Shown: one piece after another, positions 24,301 to 34,000 of the stretch
Layout: each line of letters opens with the position of its first letter
Position numbering within the stretch: position 1 is the first letter of the stretch
Assembly: GCF_020740795.1 (NCBI RefSeq)
Contig: NC_067290.1
Coordinates: 17,803,001 to 17,867,000, forward strand
Reading direction: 5' to 3'
From: Apus apus
Lineage: Eukaryota; Chordata; Aves; Apodiformes; Apodidae
DNA: 64,000 nucleotides
Notes under the pieces: model-generated
Told to the model about the DNA's origin: nothing
The model's database searches: none
Seen by the model: the letters and a program-made list of their open reading frames with translations, nothing else
Made by a program: the position numbers and the translations under genes

Positions 24301-25563
24301 ACTCCAAGTACAACTTCTGATGGTTACAAAAGACACGTAAGCTCTTGAAGGAATGCAAGCAGTGGGTTATTAATCCAAAGCAAACAGTAAAAAAAAAAAA
24401 AATAAAAAAAAAAAAAATCATTTTACTTAAGAGTGATGCAATGCTTCGGGTTAAATAACGTCTTTAGAAAAAACATATTTTCACAACCAAAGTAAATCTC
24501 AAGCCTAAAACCAACTAGAACAGAGGACTCATTTGCAAGGGGTGGCAATGGCAAAAAAGCAGCACAGTCATACCAGAAAAAAAAAAAAACAAACAAACAA
24601 CAAAAAAAGAGGCAAATTAAAAATAATTTAAAAAGAAAGAAACCAAGCAGTGTTTTGCCATGATTGCAATAGCGGTGCCTGCCCTGTGACCAGTAGGACT
24701 GGAGGAGCTGGAGAAATTGGGGGGGTGCAGGTTTGGGGGCAGCATGGGGAGGGTGGCAGCCACCAGCCCTGGAGAAGGAGCAAGAGCCTCTACACACTCA
24801 CTGTCCTGCCTGGGACCCCTCCACCGGGTCCAGCCATCCCTCACCCCAGAGGGACAAAGCCAGACCGTGGCATCCTTTGCCCAAGGGACCTGCAGGTTCT
24901 GGTATCACCCACGGCAAAGAGAACCCCCCATTTCCTGGCAGCCCTCATCTAAGGGAGACTACTAAGCTCTGGTTTTAGTTGGTGCAGAGACACCCTCAGC
25001 TCAGGGCATCCCTCCCCCAAGATAAACCCCCACGTCCTGGTATCCCTTGTCCCAGGCAGACCCCCAAGCCCTGGCATCTCTCATCGCACGGCAGAGCCCT
25101 CCCCCCCCCCCCAGTCCCTGGTTATCACTTATCGCGCAGATACCCCCTCTCCGGGCACCCCTCACCCTAGACGAGACCCCTCCGTCCTTCCGTCAGCTAT
25201 CCCGGGCTGCCCGCTGTCCCGGCACTGCCCACCCCAGACAGACCCTCAGCTCCGGGCACCCCTCCCGCCACAGACCACCCCCCATACCCCGGCATCACCC
25301 TGGCCCCCCGCCTCACTGTCCCTCACTGCAGACCCCAAACTCCCGTCCCCGCTCCCCTCATTTTCCCCGGACCCCCCGCCCGCCTCCAGCTGCCGGTGCC
25401 GGCGCGGCGGGTCCCGTCGGTGCCGTCGGTCGCGACCGGCCCGCGCGGTGCGGAGCGGTGCGGTGCGATGCGATGCGATGCTCACCCCCGTGATCACGGC
25501 GCCCTGTCCCGCCGCCAGCAGCAGCCCCAGCAGCAGCAGCAGCACCGGCGGAGCCCTCCGCAT
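18225..25563 (-). CDS. PROK2: PROK2 (prokineticin 2), whole gene with three coding exons
   Basis: The coding exons are 25563-25486, 21779-21654 and 18350-18225, read on the - strand and all joined in phase 0. They encode 109 residues: a signal peptide of about 21 residues followed by a mature peptide of about 88. The mature N-terminus is AVITGA, the hexapeptide needed for prokineticin receptor activation. Ten cysteines follow in the family spacing (C-C-CC-C-C-C-C-C-C), giving the five-disulfide colipase-like fold. [11 protein letters not shown] and [14 protein letters not shown] are PROK2 hallmarks and separate it from PROK1. The product is secreted and signals through PROKR1 and PROKR2. In mammals it is a clock-controlled output of the suprachiasmatic nucleus and guides olfactory and GnRH neurons. 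The gene is intact and converges on GPR27. The tail after the last cysteine has 11 residues against 4 in human PROK2, closer to PROK1. The extra basic exon of the long mammalian isoform was not seen in intron 2. Confidence 0.95.
18351..21653 (-). other. PROK2: PROK2 intron 2
   Basis: About 3.3 kb between canonical GT and AG ends. I searched the - strand frames for a short Lys/Arg-rich exon like the one that makes the long mammalian isoform and did not recognise one. The GC-rich part (18.4-20.2 kb) has no coding signature. An AT-rich TA/TG-repeat region lies at 20.9-21.06 kb. Confidence 0.75.
20935..21064. repeat. Degenerate TA/TATG-rich low-complexity stretch
   Basis: Roughly 130 bases are dominated by imperfect TA, TATG and AATAT words, including 'tgtataatataataatg' and 'tgtatacatacatatatg'. 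It looks like a decayed AT microsatellite inside PROK2 intron 2. Confidence 0.6.
21654..21779 (-). CDS. PROK2: PROK2 coding exon 2: cysteine-rich core
   Basis: 42 codons, from the Ala that completes AVITGA through CHPLSHR. The acceptor is CTCCAG at 21785-21780 and the donor is GTGAGT at 21653-21648. It carries six of the ten cysteines ([20 protein letters not shown]). Exon length is exactly 126 bases, phase 0 at both ends. Close to human PROK2 in this part. Confidence 0.95.
23235..23265. repeat. (AC)11 microsatellite with adjoining A run
   Basis: Eleven tandem AC units run from 23235 to 23256, followed by nine further A residues. It lies in PROK2 intron 1 and is probably length-variable between individuals. 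Confidence 0.9.
24389..24417. repeat. A-rich tract
   Basis: An almost unbroken A run of 29 bases with a single T. It is not clearly the tail of a retrocopy, since no gene-like sequence precedes it on either strand. Confidence 0.85.
24577..24608. repeat. A-rich (AAAC)n tract
   Basis: Thirteen A residues, then CAAA-type units, then another A run. It lies about 160 bases from the A-rich tract at 24389-24417. Confidence 0.85.
24825..25310. repeat. Degenerate GC-rich minisatellite inside PROK2 intron 1
   Basis: Imperfect tandem units of about 33-40 bases follow the pattern [c]atccctca-cccaggcagacccccaagccctgg. Successive 'ctggtatc', 'ctggcatc', 'gggcatcc', 'gggcacccctc' junctions are visible at about 24899, 25038, 25072, 25156 and 25255. 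It includes a run of 14 C at about 25098-25111. Units are diverged in sequence and length, so the array is old. It reaches to within about 180 bases of exon 1. Confidence 0.65.
25486..25563 (-). CDS. PROK2: PROK2 coding exon 1: signal peptide and AVITG
   Basis: 26 codons. ATG is at 25563-25561 with A at -3 (favourable Kozak context). A short basic start (MRRAPP) is followed by a leucine core encoded by five CTG codons, GGG, then three more CTG, ending in a small-residue cleavage region (AAGQG). The first five mature residues, AVITG, follow. The exon ends ACG GGG before donor GTGAGC at 25485-25480. The CTG run makes the signal peptide a potential site of repeat-length variation. Confidence 0.93.
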
Positions 25564-25646
25564 GCTGCCGTCCCGCGGCCGCGGCTCCTGCGCTCCCCGC
25601 GGGCGCAGCGCGGCGCAGCGCAGCCGGGCGCGGGGCCGCCCCAGCC

Positions 25647-25655
25647 GTTATAAAG
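25647..25655 (-). promoter_or_regulatory. PROK2 TATA box
   Basis: The - strand reads CTTTATAAC in otherwise GC-rich DNA, ending 84 bases before the ATG. Initiation about 30 bases downstream would be near 25620, giving a 5' UTR of about 55-60 bases. It is the only AT-rich word in this part of the island, which supports a real role. Confidence 0.55.
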
Positions 25656-25740
25656 CCGGGGGCTGCGGCTGCCGGCGTGAGTCACCCCCGCCCCGGCAGC
25701 AGCGCGGACCGACGCGCGCACTCACCGCGCCCAGGTGCGC

Positions 25741-26160
25741 GGCTGCGGGGGGGAAAAGGGGCAGCCCGCAGCAGGTCTGCGGGACGTCCCGCGGCAGCCC
25801 CAGGGGACGTGCTAAGGGTGGTCGGGGGCAGCCCCCGGCTGGGTGAGGAAACATCACCCAGCGTGTTGCAGAGAAATCCCTCAGCAGGTCTAGGGGTACA
25901 TCCCAGGGCTGGCTAGGGGACATCCCACAGCAATCCATCCAAGGGACGTCCCAGGGGTTGGTCAGGGGGCATCCTGTGAATGTAGGGAACATCCCTCAGC
26001 TGATCTCCAGGACATCCCACAGCAGGTCTCAAGGGGTATCCCAGGGCTGGCTGGGGGACTTCCTGCATCAGGTCAAGGGCAGCACACAGCAGGTCCAGAG
26101 GGGATCCCACAGCAGGTTATGGCATGTCCTGCAGCAAGTCAGTGGTAGCCCACAGCTGAA
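25741..26160. repeat. Degenerate minisatellite upstream of PROK2
   Basis: About 17 imperfect units of roughly 20-27 bases follow the pattern gggg-acatcccacagcaggtc. Examples start near 25880 ('cagcaggtctaggggtacat'), 25917, 26008, 26079, 26104 and 26127. Some units carry the perfect palindrome GGGACGTCCC (25781-25790 and 25943-25952). The array begins about 90 bases upstream of the TATA box, so it abuts the core promoter. The unit differs from the array in intron 1. Confidence 0.7.
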
Positions 26161-26404
26161 GGAGCCAGTCTGGAGGTCCATCTCAGCTGCAGTGCCCATG
26201 TCCCCTCTACTTGTGCCCCTCAAGCTCCTTGGACTGTAGTAATCCCAGCAGTTTTCCTGCCAGCCCCAGTCCTGATGTTCCTGTTGTTCCTCTGTGAACA
26301 GCAAGGAACACATGCCAAGGTTTAATGACTGGTGGTGTTACCTTCAGGCACCTCCATGCCCTGTGGAGGGAGGACATCAGAGCCCAGTGACAGTAAAACA
26401 CATA

Positions 26405-26560
26405 CAAAGTTTCTTTCCTTGCTTCTCTCTCACTGTTTGTCTTCTCTGTTTCTTTTTCCTTACTTTTTCAGCTCTTCATACAGTTTTCCTCTCCCTCCTA
26501 ATTCCTTTTCTGTCCCTTTTCCTGCCTCTCCATTTCCACTTCCATCCCTCCGGTGTGCCC
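26405..26560. repeat. Long pyrimidine-biased tract
   Basis: About 155 bases are mostly C and T on the + strand ('tttctttccttgcttctctc' and similar), so they are purine-biased on the PROK2 sense strand. It lies about 0.85-1.0 kb upstream of PROK2. It is probably a decayed simple repeat. Confidence 0.6.
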
Positions 26561-26568
26561 CGTTCTCA

Positions 26569-26574
26569 CACGTG
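26569..26574. promoter_or_regulatory. Canonical E-box CACGTG upstream of PROK2
   Basis: CACGTG lies about 1 kb upstream of the PROK2 ATG. Mammalian Prok2 is driven by CLOCK/BMAL1 through E-boxes in its promoter, so this is a candidate equivalent. CACGTG also occurs elsewhere in the window (for example 3754-3759 and near 2011, 19764 and 33033), so the site alone is weak evidence. Confidence 0.3.
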
Positions 26575-27213
26575 GATCCCTGCTTTCTCAGATTTTTCAA
26601 ATTCTCTTTTTTCCAAACAGGAAGGCTGAGCCTTTGCAGATCCCACATTTCCATGAGGCCTCAGACAGTCTCATTCCTCAGCTGAGGAGAGTTCCAGCAC
26701 AGCTGAAGGGGAGCACACAAACATTCCCAGTGTCTGGGCACTCTCCTGCTCCGCTCAGTCCCGCCAGGAGCTGCCAAATCAATTCCTCAGCAGTGTCCCC
26801 TCAGGGGGTCTGTCTGTCTGGAGGTGTTTTCATGAAAAACGTGGCCCTTTTGGGTGCTTATGATTATTTCATAAAAGTGCACTCAAGACAAATATGGGCT
26901 GAGTAAAGAGAGTTTAAGTCCAAGGATGCTTTAAAAGCAAATTGGGATAAGCTAATTTGGATGTGAAAGTATTAAAACTAACCAGAATGGATCCTTAGCT
27001 GTTGCAAACCCACATGGTGGGTCTGAACTGTTGCCAGTTCAAACCAGAGGAAGGGATTATCTTGGTTTAACTTTTATTTGTATCCTAGAAACTACAAATG
27101 AATATAAAATATGGTTAGTTTCATTAACCACAGGTGTCCAAAACTTGAAAAAACAAGTTCTATCATTTTCAGGTCTAAAACTTCAAAATCCTTCAAAAAC
27201 AGAAATAAAAAGA

Positions 27214-27241
27214 GGGGGGTGGGGAGGGTGAGGGGGTGGGG
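27214..27241 (+). other. Candidate G-quadruplex motif
   Basis: The pattern is G6-T-G4-A-G3-TGA-G5-T-G4: five G-runs of three or more with loops of one to three bases. It satisfies the usual quadruplex rule on the + strand. It stands alone in AT-rich intergenic DNA. Confidence 0.7.
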
Positions 27242-27947
27242 AGATGACAATCGTGTGTATTTTTATGTAGAGTCAGTCATTTCTTGTAAAAGCCATTCTA
27301 CATAAAAGGTATCGTTTATGAAAGGTTGCCAGTCATCAGCCTGCAAATGCAGTATTACACACGAAGATGGGTATGCTGCAGACTTACTAATGTCCACCTT
27401 CATGCCAATACTCTTGCAACCAACTTGCATTAAAACTGGTTTGCTATGAGAAGAGATCTTGCACATCTCTGTGGCCTTTAGCTGATTACAAAATTGTAAT
27501 GAAAATCAAATTAAATTCAGTTAAATCATTGCTGTCCTTAACCAAGGTGAAAGCCGAGGAGGTGAACATCTGAATTTCAGCGTCGTTACCTCCTAGATAA
27601 TTGTTCAACTACAAAACTAGTGAAATGACATAAAGTATCTGAAATATAAATCTTCATATTGCCCATCTCACAAATGCACCAGAATTTCCTAAGTCCTTTT
27701 ATTCTTTGGATCAGCTTTGCAGGATAGCCTCCTATTACTTCCCTTAGTTTCAAAACTCTTTTGCAAAACTGGATTTTTACAGAACCGAAAAATTCTGAAA
27801 CATGTAACTTTTTTCTTGGCATTCCTTTCTGTCTTTGCAGGTACAATACCAAAAAATCCCCAGAGTGCATCTGGGGACAAAACAACAGACTCTGTATAAC
27901 CTAGTCTCGCACAGAAGCAGCTTTCCAGTTTCTTTCCTACATCATCA

Positions 27948-28005
27948 CAATTATAGAATCTACATGATTTGGGCTGGAAGGAACCTTAAAGATCATCTAG
28001 TTCAC
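27948..28005 (-). mobile_element. CR1 LINE 3'-end fragment
   Basis: 'ttatagaatctacatgattt', then 'gggctggaaggaacctt' and 'aaagatcatctagttcac' is the reverse complement of the conserved CR1 3' end. Only the terminal 60 or so bases are recognisable, so it is a heavily 5'-truncated, diverged copy, as is usual for CR1. Confidence 0.8.
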
Positions 28006-31000
28006 AAAGGTATCTTCTCCATTCCTCCCACACAGATACTTTTCCAACTGACATCTCCAATACTATCCCAGTGTAAATGAATCTACCTCCTAAGAATGTT
28101 TTTCTTTCCACATGGAAGCACCCAGCAGCAGGATCCAGTGTAGTCATCCTGTAGGCAAGGCTTCAGTGGAGCTACAGCTTTGGCTACGCTTGGTAGGGTT
28201 AAGCTTGTCCCCAATAAATCCCATTTTCACATCACCTTCACAAACCTACTAAACATCATCCTCTACCATAATAACTCTAATATCAGAAGTAGGAAATATC
28301 ACTCCAAATTAAATAGGATACTTTAGATTTGACACAGTACATTAATGACCATGCAAAAGTCCTTAGTTGCTTTAAGAACCCAGACAGAAATACCTATTTT
28401 CAGCTTGCATTGCAGCTGGTAGCTCCCTGGTTCTTCTCAAAGCCTCAATTTTCCTGAAAGCGAACTGACTGTGAGTAGGCATTCAAATAATTATTTGGCC
28501 TATTCAAGTGATAAAGCACTACAGAGTTTACAGATTTCTGAAGACTGAGAAAGTGAATACATCAGCTATTTAAAGAGACAATTTTCTCATAAAAGAAATG
28601 AGGAAAAGCATATAATGTGAGACAGGGGAATTAACTTTTGCCCTAAAAACTCTCTTAGTAATGGTACTATCTAATTTGTTTAATCTTTCACACTGTGGAT
28701 CTGACAATGGTCTGAATTCAGCAACATGGTGCAAGTTTGCTGACACTTGTGCAGGAAGAATACACTCATCTATAGCAGATGCTTATATAGATTTATATTC
28801 TAGGTGTGGAGATTCACCCAAGGTGTGTGAGACCTCACATCAGTTGCCTGGAATAACCTGACCACACTGTTTATGCAAGAATATCCTAACTTCCCAGCTG
28901 TAACCTGGGTTGGGATGCCAACCCTCTCTCACCCAACATTTCTGCTTTACATCAATAATTTACATCCAGTGAAGCAGAAGATAGCCCAGGTCATCCTCTT
29001 CACAAGTCACCAGCCCAAGATCCTGCTTGATCTTTCATCCTCTGCCCTGGGGATGGTACAGGAGCCAGAAAAGGCCCTTTCTGCTTGTATTTGCATTAAT
29101 TTGGGTTCCCAGCATTTACCCAACTATCATTTACAGATTTTTAAGTTGCAAAGATTTTTGTAAATTACTTCTAAGTTTTCTACCTCTCTCTCTGATGTGG
29201 CTGAAGTTGGACAGTGTATTCAGAAGTTACCAGCTGGCTGAGAAGAGGAGGCTTCATAACCTGCAACTCTCACCGAGATGTCAAAACCCAGCTGGGAGCT
29301 GAAGTGTAAAGAGCTTAGCAAGTCTGGGCACCCACCAGGATGATTCCAGATCCCAGAGACAGCAGCTTGCGTAGTTGTGCAACGTAAAGAAAATGAAAGG
29401 TAATTTAGGCTGTTACGTGCAAGTCTCACACTTGCAGTTGCCTTTGGAGATGTCCACAAGGTTGCTACTTGTGTGAACATGTAGGTCAGCAAGAGAGGTT
29501 AGCCCGTCTCTGCCTGGGCGTGGGTGAAGGGGTGGAGTGGAGAGCAGCAGCACCTCGTCCACCCACAGTGGCCAGTTGAACAAGAAATCAGGAACCACTT
29601 ACCATGAGGCTACCATGGTCTTGTGTCATGATGACCTCACCTCAGGCTCACATCTGGCCTCTTTAGGATTAGAAGAGGCACTGTAGTCTGAATTCCTACT
29701 AAGTCAAGCCACAAATTTCATTAGTGAATCCTAAATATAGAGATATGTTGTTTTTTGAACTAGAACATATCTTCAGGTAAATAAAATGTTGGCTTGAAAC
29801 AATGAAGAATTCACCACTTTTCTCAGCAAACACCTTCAACTCTTAAAAAACTCATTTCCTGTTTGAGTTTCACTTATTCAGACCAGCAGATGATACTGTG
29901 TCCTCTGATGTCAGGAATCTTCACCTTCTACATGTAACTATAAGCTGGGAACAAATTCCACAAGACCTGCTTCTTAACAGTGAGTTCTCTTACACTTCTT
30001 GCCACAAAGCAACATTTTTGTCACCATCAAATTATTCTGGTAGCTCATCCCCAAGCCCTTTCCAGTAGATCAACAAACTTTGTGAAGTTTCTGGCATCAT
30101 TTCAGGAATATTCTCACCCCATATGATTAGCCACACTGCTCTATTCTTAGTTATATATTCTTGCAGACCGAATCAACAATCAGTGTATGAACAGAAGCTG
30201 CCTTGTGAACACAGGAATAAAAATGAAATAGGTTCACAAAGATCTCCAGCAACAACAACAAAAAAACATCTTGAAATGTTTTTTATTTCTGAGGTCAGCT
30301 AAGAATAGTTGGAATGAGCTGCAGTTCTGGTGGTGTGTCCCTAGTGCTCCTTGTGTCTCATTACGCTGCTTTTCAGCGCTGCCGTTGTCATAGTAGTCCA
30401 CAAAGAACCTTATGTAAGGAAGATGATGGGTCTGCAAATGGTAAAGAAGAGCACTTAACAGAGAAGTGCTAATGTTCTAGATTAGGGAGTCTTACTCCCT
30501 TACTCTGCACTGGATCATGTAACCACATGAATCATTTTGATTGCGAAGTTCACGTTCTCCCAGCAGCTCAGAGGGACTGAAGGGGAATGTTACAGAGTCA
30601 ACCCATGAAACAGTGGTTAGCACAAGAAAAAGCTGCTAACATACAAACAAACAGAACAATTTCTAGATGATCATGAAAATTTACTCCTTTGAGATGTATA
30701 CAGATTTTCTTTGAGACTTCCACAGATCCAGGTGACTGAGTTTGCATAGTCCAGGGCAGTACAATTCTGAATGAATCAGGGGGGACTGTGGGTTTATGTG
30801 GTGGGCAGAGACTCAGTGCCTTTCTGAAATTTTCAGATATGTATTTAAAAGAACAGTAGAATTTTTGCCAAGAAGACACAATATTGGTTTGGGGAGTGAG
30901 CTGGACTTCAGGGAAACATTCTTTCAACCTTTTTTCTTCCTACTGATTGCTTTTGGTAGGAAACATCATTCCTTTGCATGCCAAAATGGGTAGATGGATG

Positions 31001-34000
31001 CAAGCTGTGGGTAGGGGACAGGCTGGTAGAGACCTGCTCTCTTCCTGAACACAATTACCTACAGAGTGAGGTAATTTTTCATTGGAATGGGACTTACTGG
31101 GCCAAGGTGGGAAGAGATGGAAATGCTTCCATAGCCATAGAAATCTACCAAATGCAATAACTGCAGGTGAGTTATTAGGAAGGGCACCATTCTAGCTCTG
31201 CTACAAGGCAGACAGGCCATTTATCATACACCTCAATGGAAGCCAGCTAGACCAATGTTAAAACATTTTGTAAGGCCATGCTTAATAAACAAACCCTTCC
31301 TCCCTGCCTGTCCCCTCACAGGTCTCTCTGGTCCCTGCCAGTTCTGCCTGTACCCTCAGCATGTCTGTGCCTGCACACCCCAGGCTGTTCTGCTCTTGCC
31401 CCCTGCATCTCCCCAAGGACCACACGAACCTCCTCTGTGCCCCTCATCATGGAAACCAGCTGTAGGACTAGGAATGCTGCTAATACCTGGCTTCCCACTG
31501 TCTCCAAGAGGACCAAGAAGAGGTCACTTGTTCACTGTTTATTTGCTGTACTGTACGTGTGCTGCACAGCTTCCTTGGACTGACAGCACCGAGCAGGCAG
31601 CAATTTTTTTCTCCTTAACACACAGCTTAGTTTCTGTTTTGGTTTTGTTGCTTTGGTATTCCAGTCCTTCACTGGAATATTTGTCATTCCTTCGCTGGAA
31701 GGCAGTGGGATACAGTGTAGGTTGTGCTCCTGCCCCTATTACCATACTAGGTCAGGAAAGAATTACCCTTGGAGGCAATACCCAGAAACAACCACCAGTT
31801 GTTTCAGTCTTACATCCTGGGTGTTGCAAATTCCCAGAATCAGTTGGGAATTTCACCCCTAGAAGCCCTTGTCCTGCACCTTCATTCTGTCCTACTGTCT
31901 TCATGAGGCATGTGCTGGCTGTAGCTCCTGTTAATTTGAGGCATTTATGGCAGGTCTGAGGTGTGGGGGTGGGATCTGCAGGGAGGGAAGTAGAGACAAT
32001 AGTGCTGTTGGGACCATGTTCTGTACATCCTGCTGGATGGGCTGTTCATCACTGCTGATGGGGAATTAGCAGCTTCATGGCTCTCCAGCTTTCCCTGATG
32101 CTCTGGACATTGGTAATTCAAGGCAGAAACATGCAGGACACATGCACAGAAGGATCTCATCCACTTTCTGATCTGTCTTGGCCTTTAGATAACCTATGAG
32201 GTTTTTTCCTCTTACTTTCTCTACCACTTTTCTCATGTTTGTCATTTTCTCTTCCCCCCTATACTTTGTGCTGCTTCATCTTTCACTGCCACAAAAAAGT
32301 GAGTATTCCCAGCAGAGCACAGCTGAGGTGCCTCCAGGGCCTGGAGTACCACTGAGTTCCTATTTCTCCTTTTGCAAGAATGCTCAGAAAGGTAAAAACT
32401 CCAGTGAAACGGCACGTTAACAAGAAGCGTGCATTAAAAACCCTGTGGGGATGGCTGCAAAATGCTTCCCCTCACCAGAGCCACCTCCAACATGGAAACT
32501 TCTCTTACTACCCTCCTAGAAAATTATAAAGTCTCTCTGGTGACTTAGACTTCTGAGAACCCCCCAAGCACTTACTAAATTGCGTTCTCCTGAATTACTT
32601 TAGCTGCGGCTGGGATACAACCAGATCTGGGGTGACAACTGGCAACCACCTAATGTCACATGTCCACATTAAAGAAAAGTCAGGACTAGAAAAGAAAAAG
32701 AACCCCACCCCATGGCTTTTGTGTTTGTTTTTGTGTTTTTTTTTTCTTAAGATGCAGAAAACAAAGTGCTAATGTGGAGCTTAGATCTATTTGGGCAATT
32801 CTCAGGAAAAGCCATGGAGTCTTTAGCGTCATCTTGGTTTTATCTTCTAGGTAAATACAGAGGACCCTGACAAACAGCAGTCACTAGGGCAAGCCCTGCC
32901 TAAGGCTGCCGTGCTGTAAACTCTTTAACCCCTGTCTGGGCTAGGTTAGTCTGACCAAGAGGCTCACACACCCCAGGGTGAGGGCAGGAGGAGGTGGTTG
33001 TGGGCAGGGAAGCCCTGACTACCCCTCCAGCCCCACGTGCCCGCCAAGCCCTGGCTTTCGAGGGACGAGCGAGACCTCCTGCGTCATCTCTTACAGACCA
33101 GCCACTACAAAGGACAAATTATCCACCTCATCCTCCTACTCCCCTCTCTGTTCTTCTGCCAGCTCACATTTCAAGAGCCACTAGTGGAAAGGGCAGCTAA
33201 TTATTCCAGGAATTCTAATGGGTTGCTTTTATGGTAAAGATCAAACAAAAACAAACCCCCAGCACTGTGGGCTGGTGCTGGCTGCCTGCCTCCCCGGCTA
33301 GCAGAGCACTGGGAAGATGCATTCCATCCTCCCAACAGCTCGTTATCTGGGTACAAGTAGCTGGACCACAGATGGAGAGGAATGGAGGGAGAGGAGGATG
33401 AGGATGGCACAAGGCTGAGGGCCAGGAAGCAGCAAAAAGGAGCATTGCTGGGATGTGAAAGGTGGGGCAGATGTTGCCGGTGCTCAGCCATGCAGCCCAG
33501 CAGCATCCTCAGCAGCATCTCTGCTGTCTCAAAATTGCTTTTGCAGGGGCTGAATATTGTCTTAACTCTGTCTCCTGGGCTGTCTTGGGGCATGGAAAAT
33601 GGAGTTAGGCTCTTCTCTTCCCACCAGGGACCAGCCTTGTTAGCCAACGTTCCCATCCTTAACATGTGGACTTGCACCATATCTTTCTACTGACTATGAC
33701 AAAAAACAGCAAAGCCATCCCAATGACAGGTGGCAATGACATTTTCTATTTCCCCAAAAGCCAGCATCTCCTGTCCCTCCTGTGACCAGGGTCCCACCAA
33801 AACAGTTTTGTCCAAGGATAACATGGCTCTGGTGAATGGCCAAATAAGACCATAACCTCGTTTCTTGTTGCCTTGACAATACACTCGAGCTCAAGAGACC
33901 TCTTTTAACCCTGTGCTGGGGTGGCACTGGCTGATGAAGCCCTGCTGGAAACAAGGTAAGGGACTAGACTGCCAAAATTAAGTTTTCACACATGTGGTAG

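Larger units (their letters stand above)
21780..25485 (-). other. PROK2: PROK2 intron 1
   Basis: About 3.7 kb with GTGAGC and CAG ends. It holds an (AC)11 microsatellite followed by an A run (23235-23265), two A-rich tracts (24389-24417, 24577-24608) and a GC-rich degenerate minisatellite at its 5' end (about 24825-25310). No alternative exon was recognised. Confidence 0.75.
25190..25830 (-). promoter_or_regulatory. PROK2: PROK2 CpG-island promoter
   Basis: A CpG-dense segment spans exon 1 and its upstream flank. Sites visible upstream of the ATG are a TATA box (25648-25652 on the - strand), an AP-1-type TGAGTCA at 25678-25684, and a CACCTG E-box (- strand) at 25732-25737. CACCTG-type E-boxes suit proneural bHLH factors, and mammalian Prok2 is reported as a target of such factors in the brain. 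The link to these particular sites is inference. A repeated GCGAT run lies just inside the intron (25464-25479). Confidence 0.7.

Noticed and set aside
24389-24608. Two A-rich tracts as tails of processed pseudogenes or SINEs
   Set aside because: No gene-like sequence, SINE promoter boxes or target duplications were seen next to them.
31255-31959. 234-codon + strand frame
   Set aside because: It has biased Pro/Ser/Leu composition and no recognisable domain, and it overlaps several frames. Consistent with chance in stop-poor DNA.
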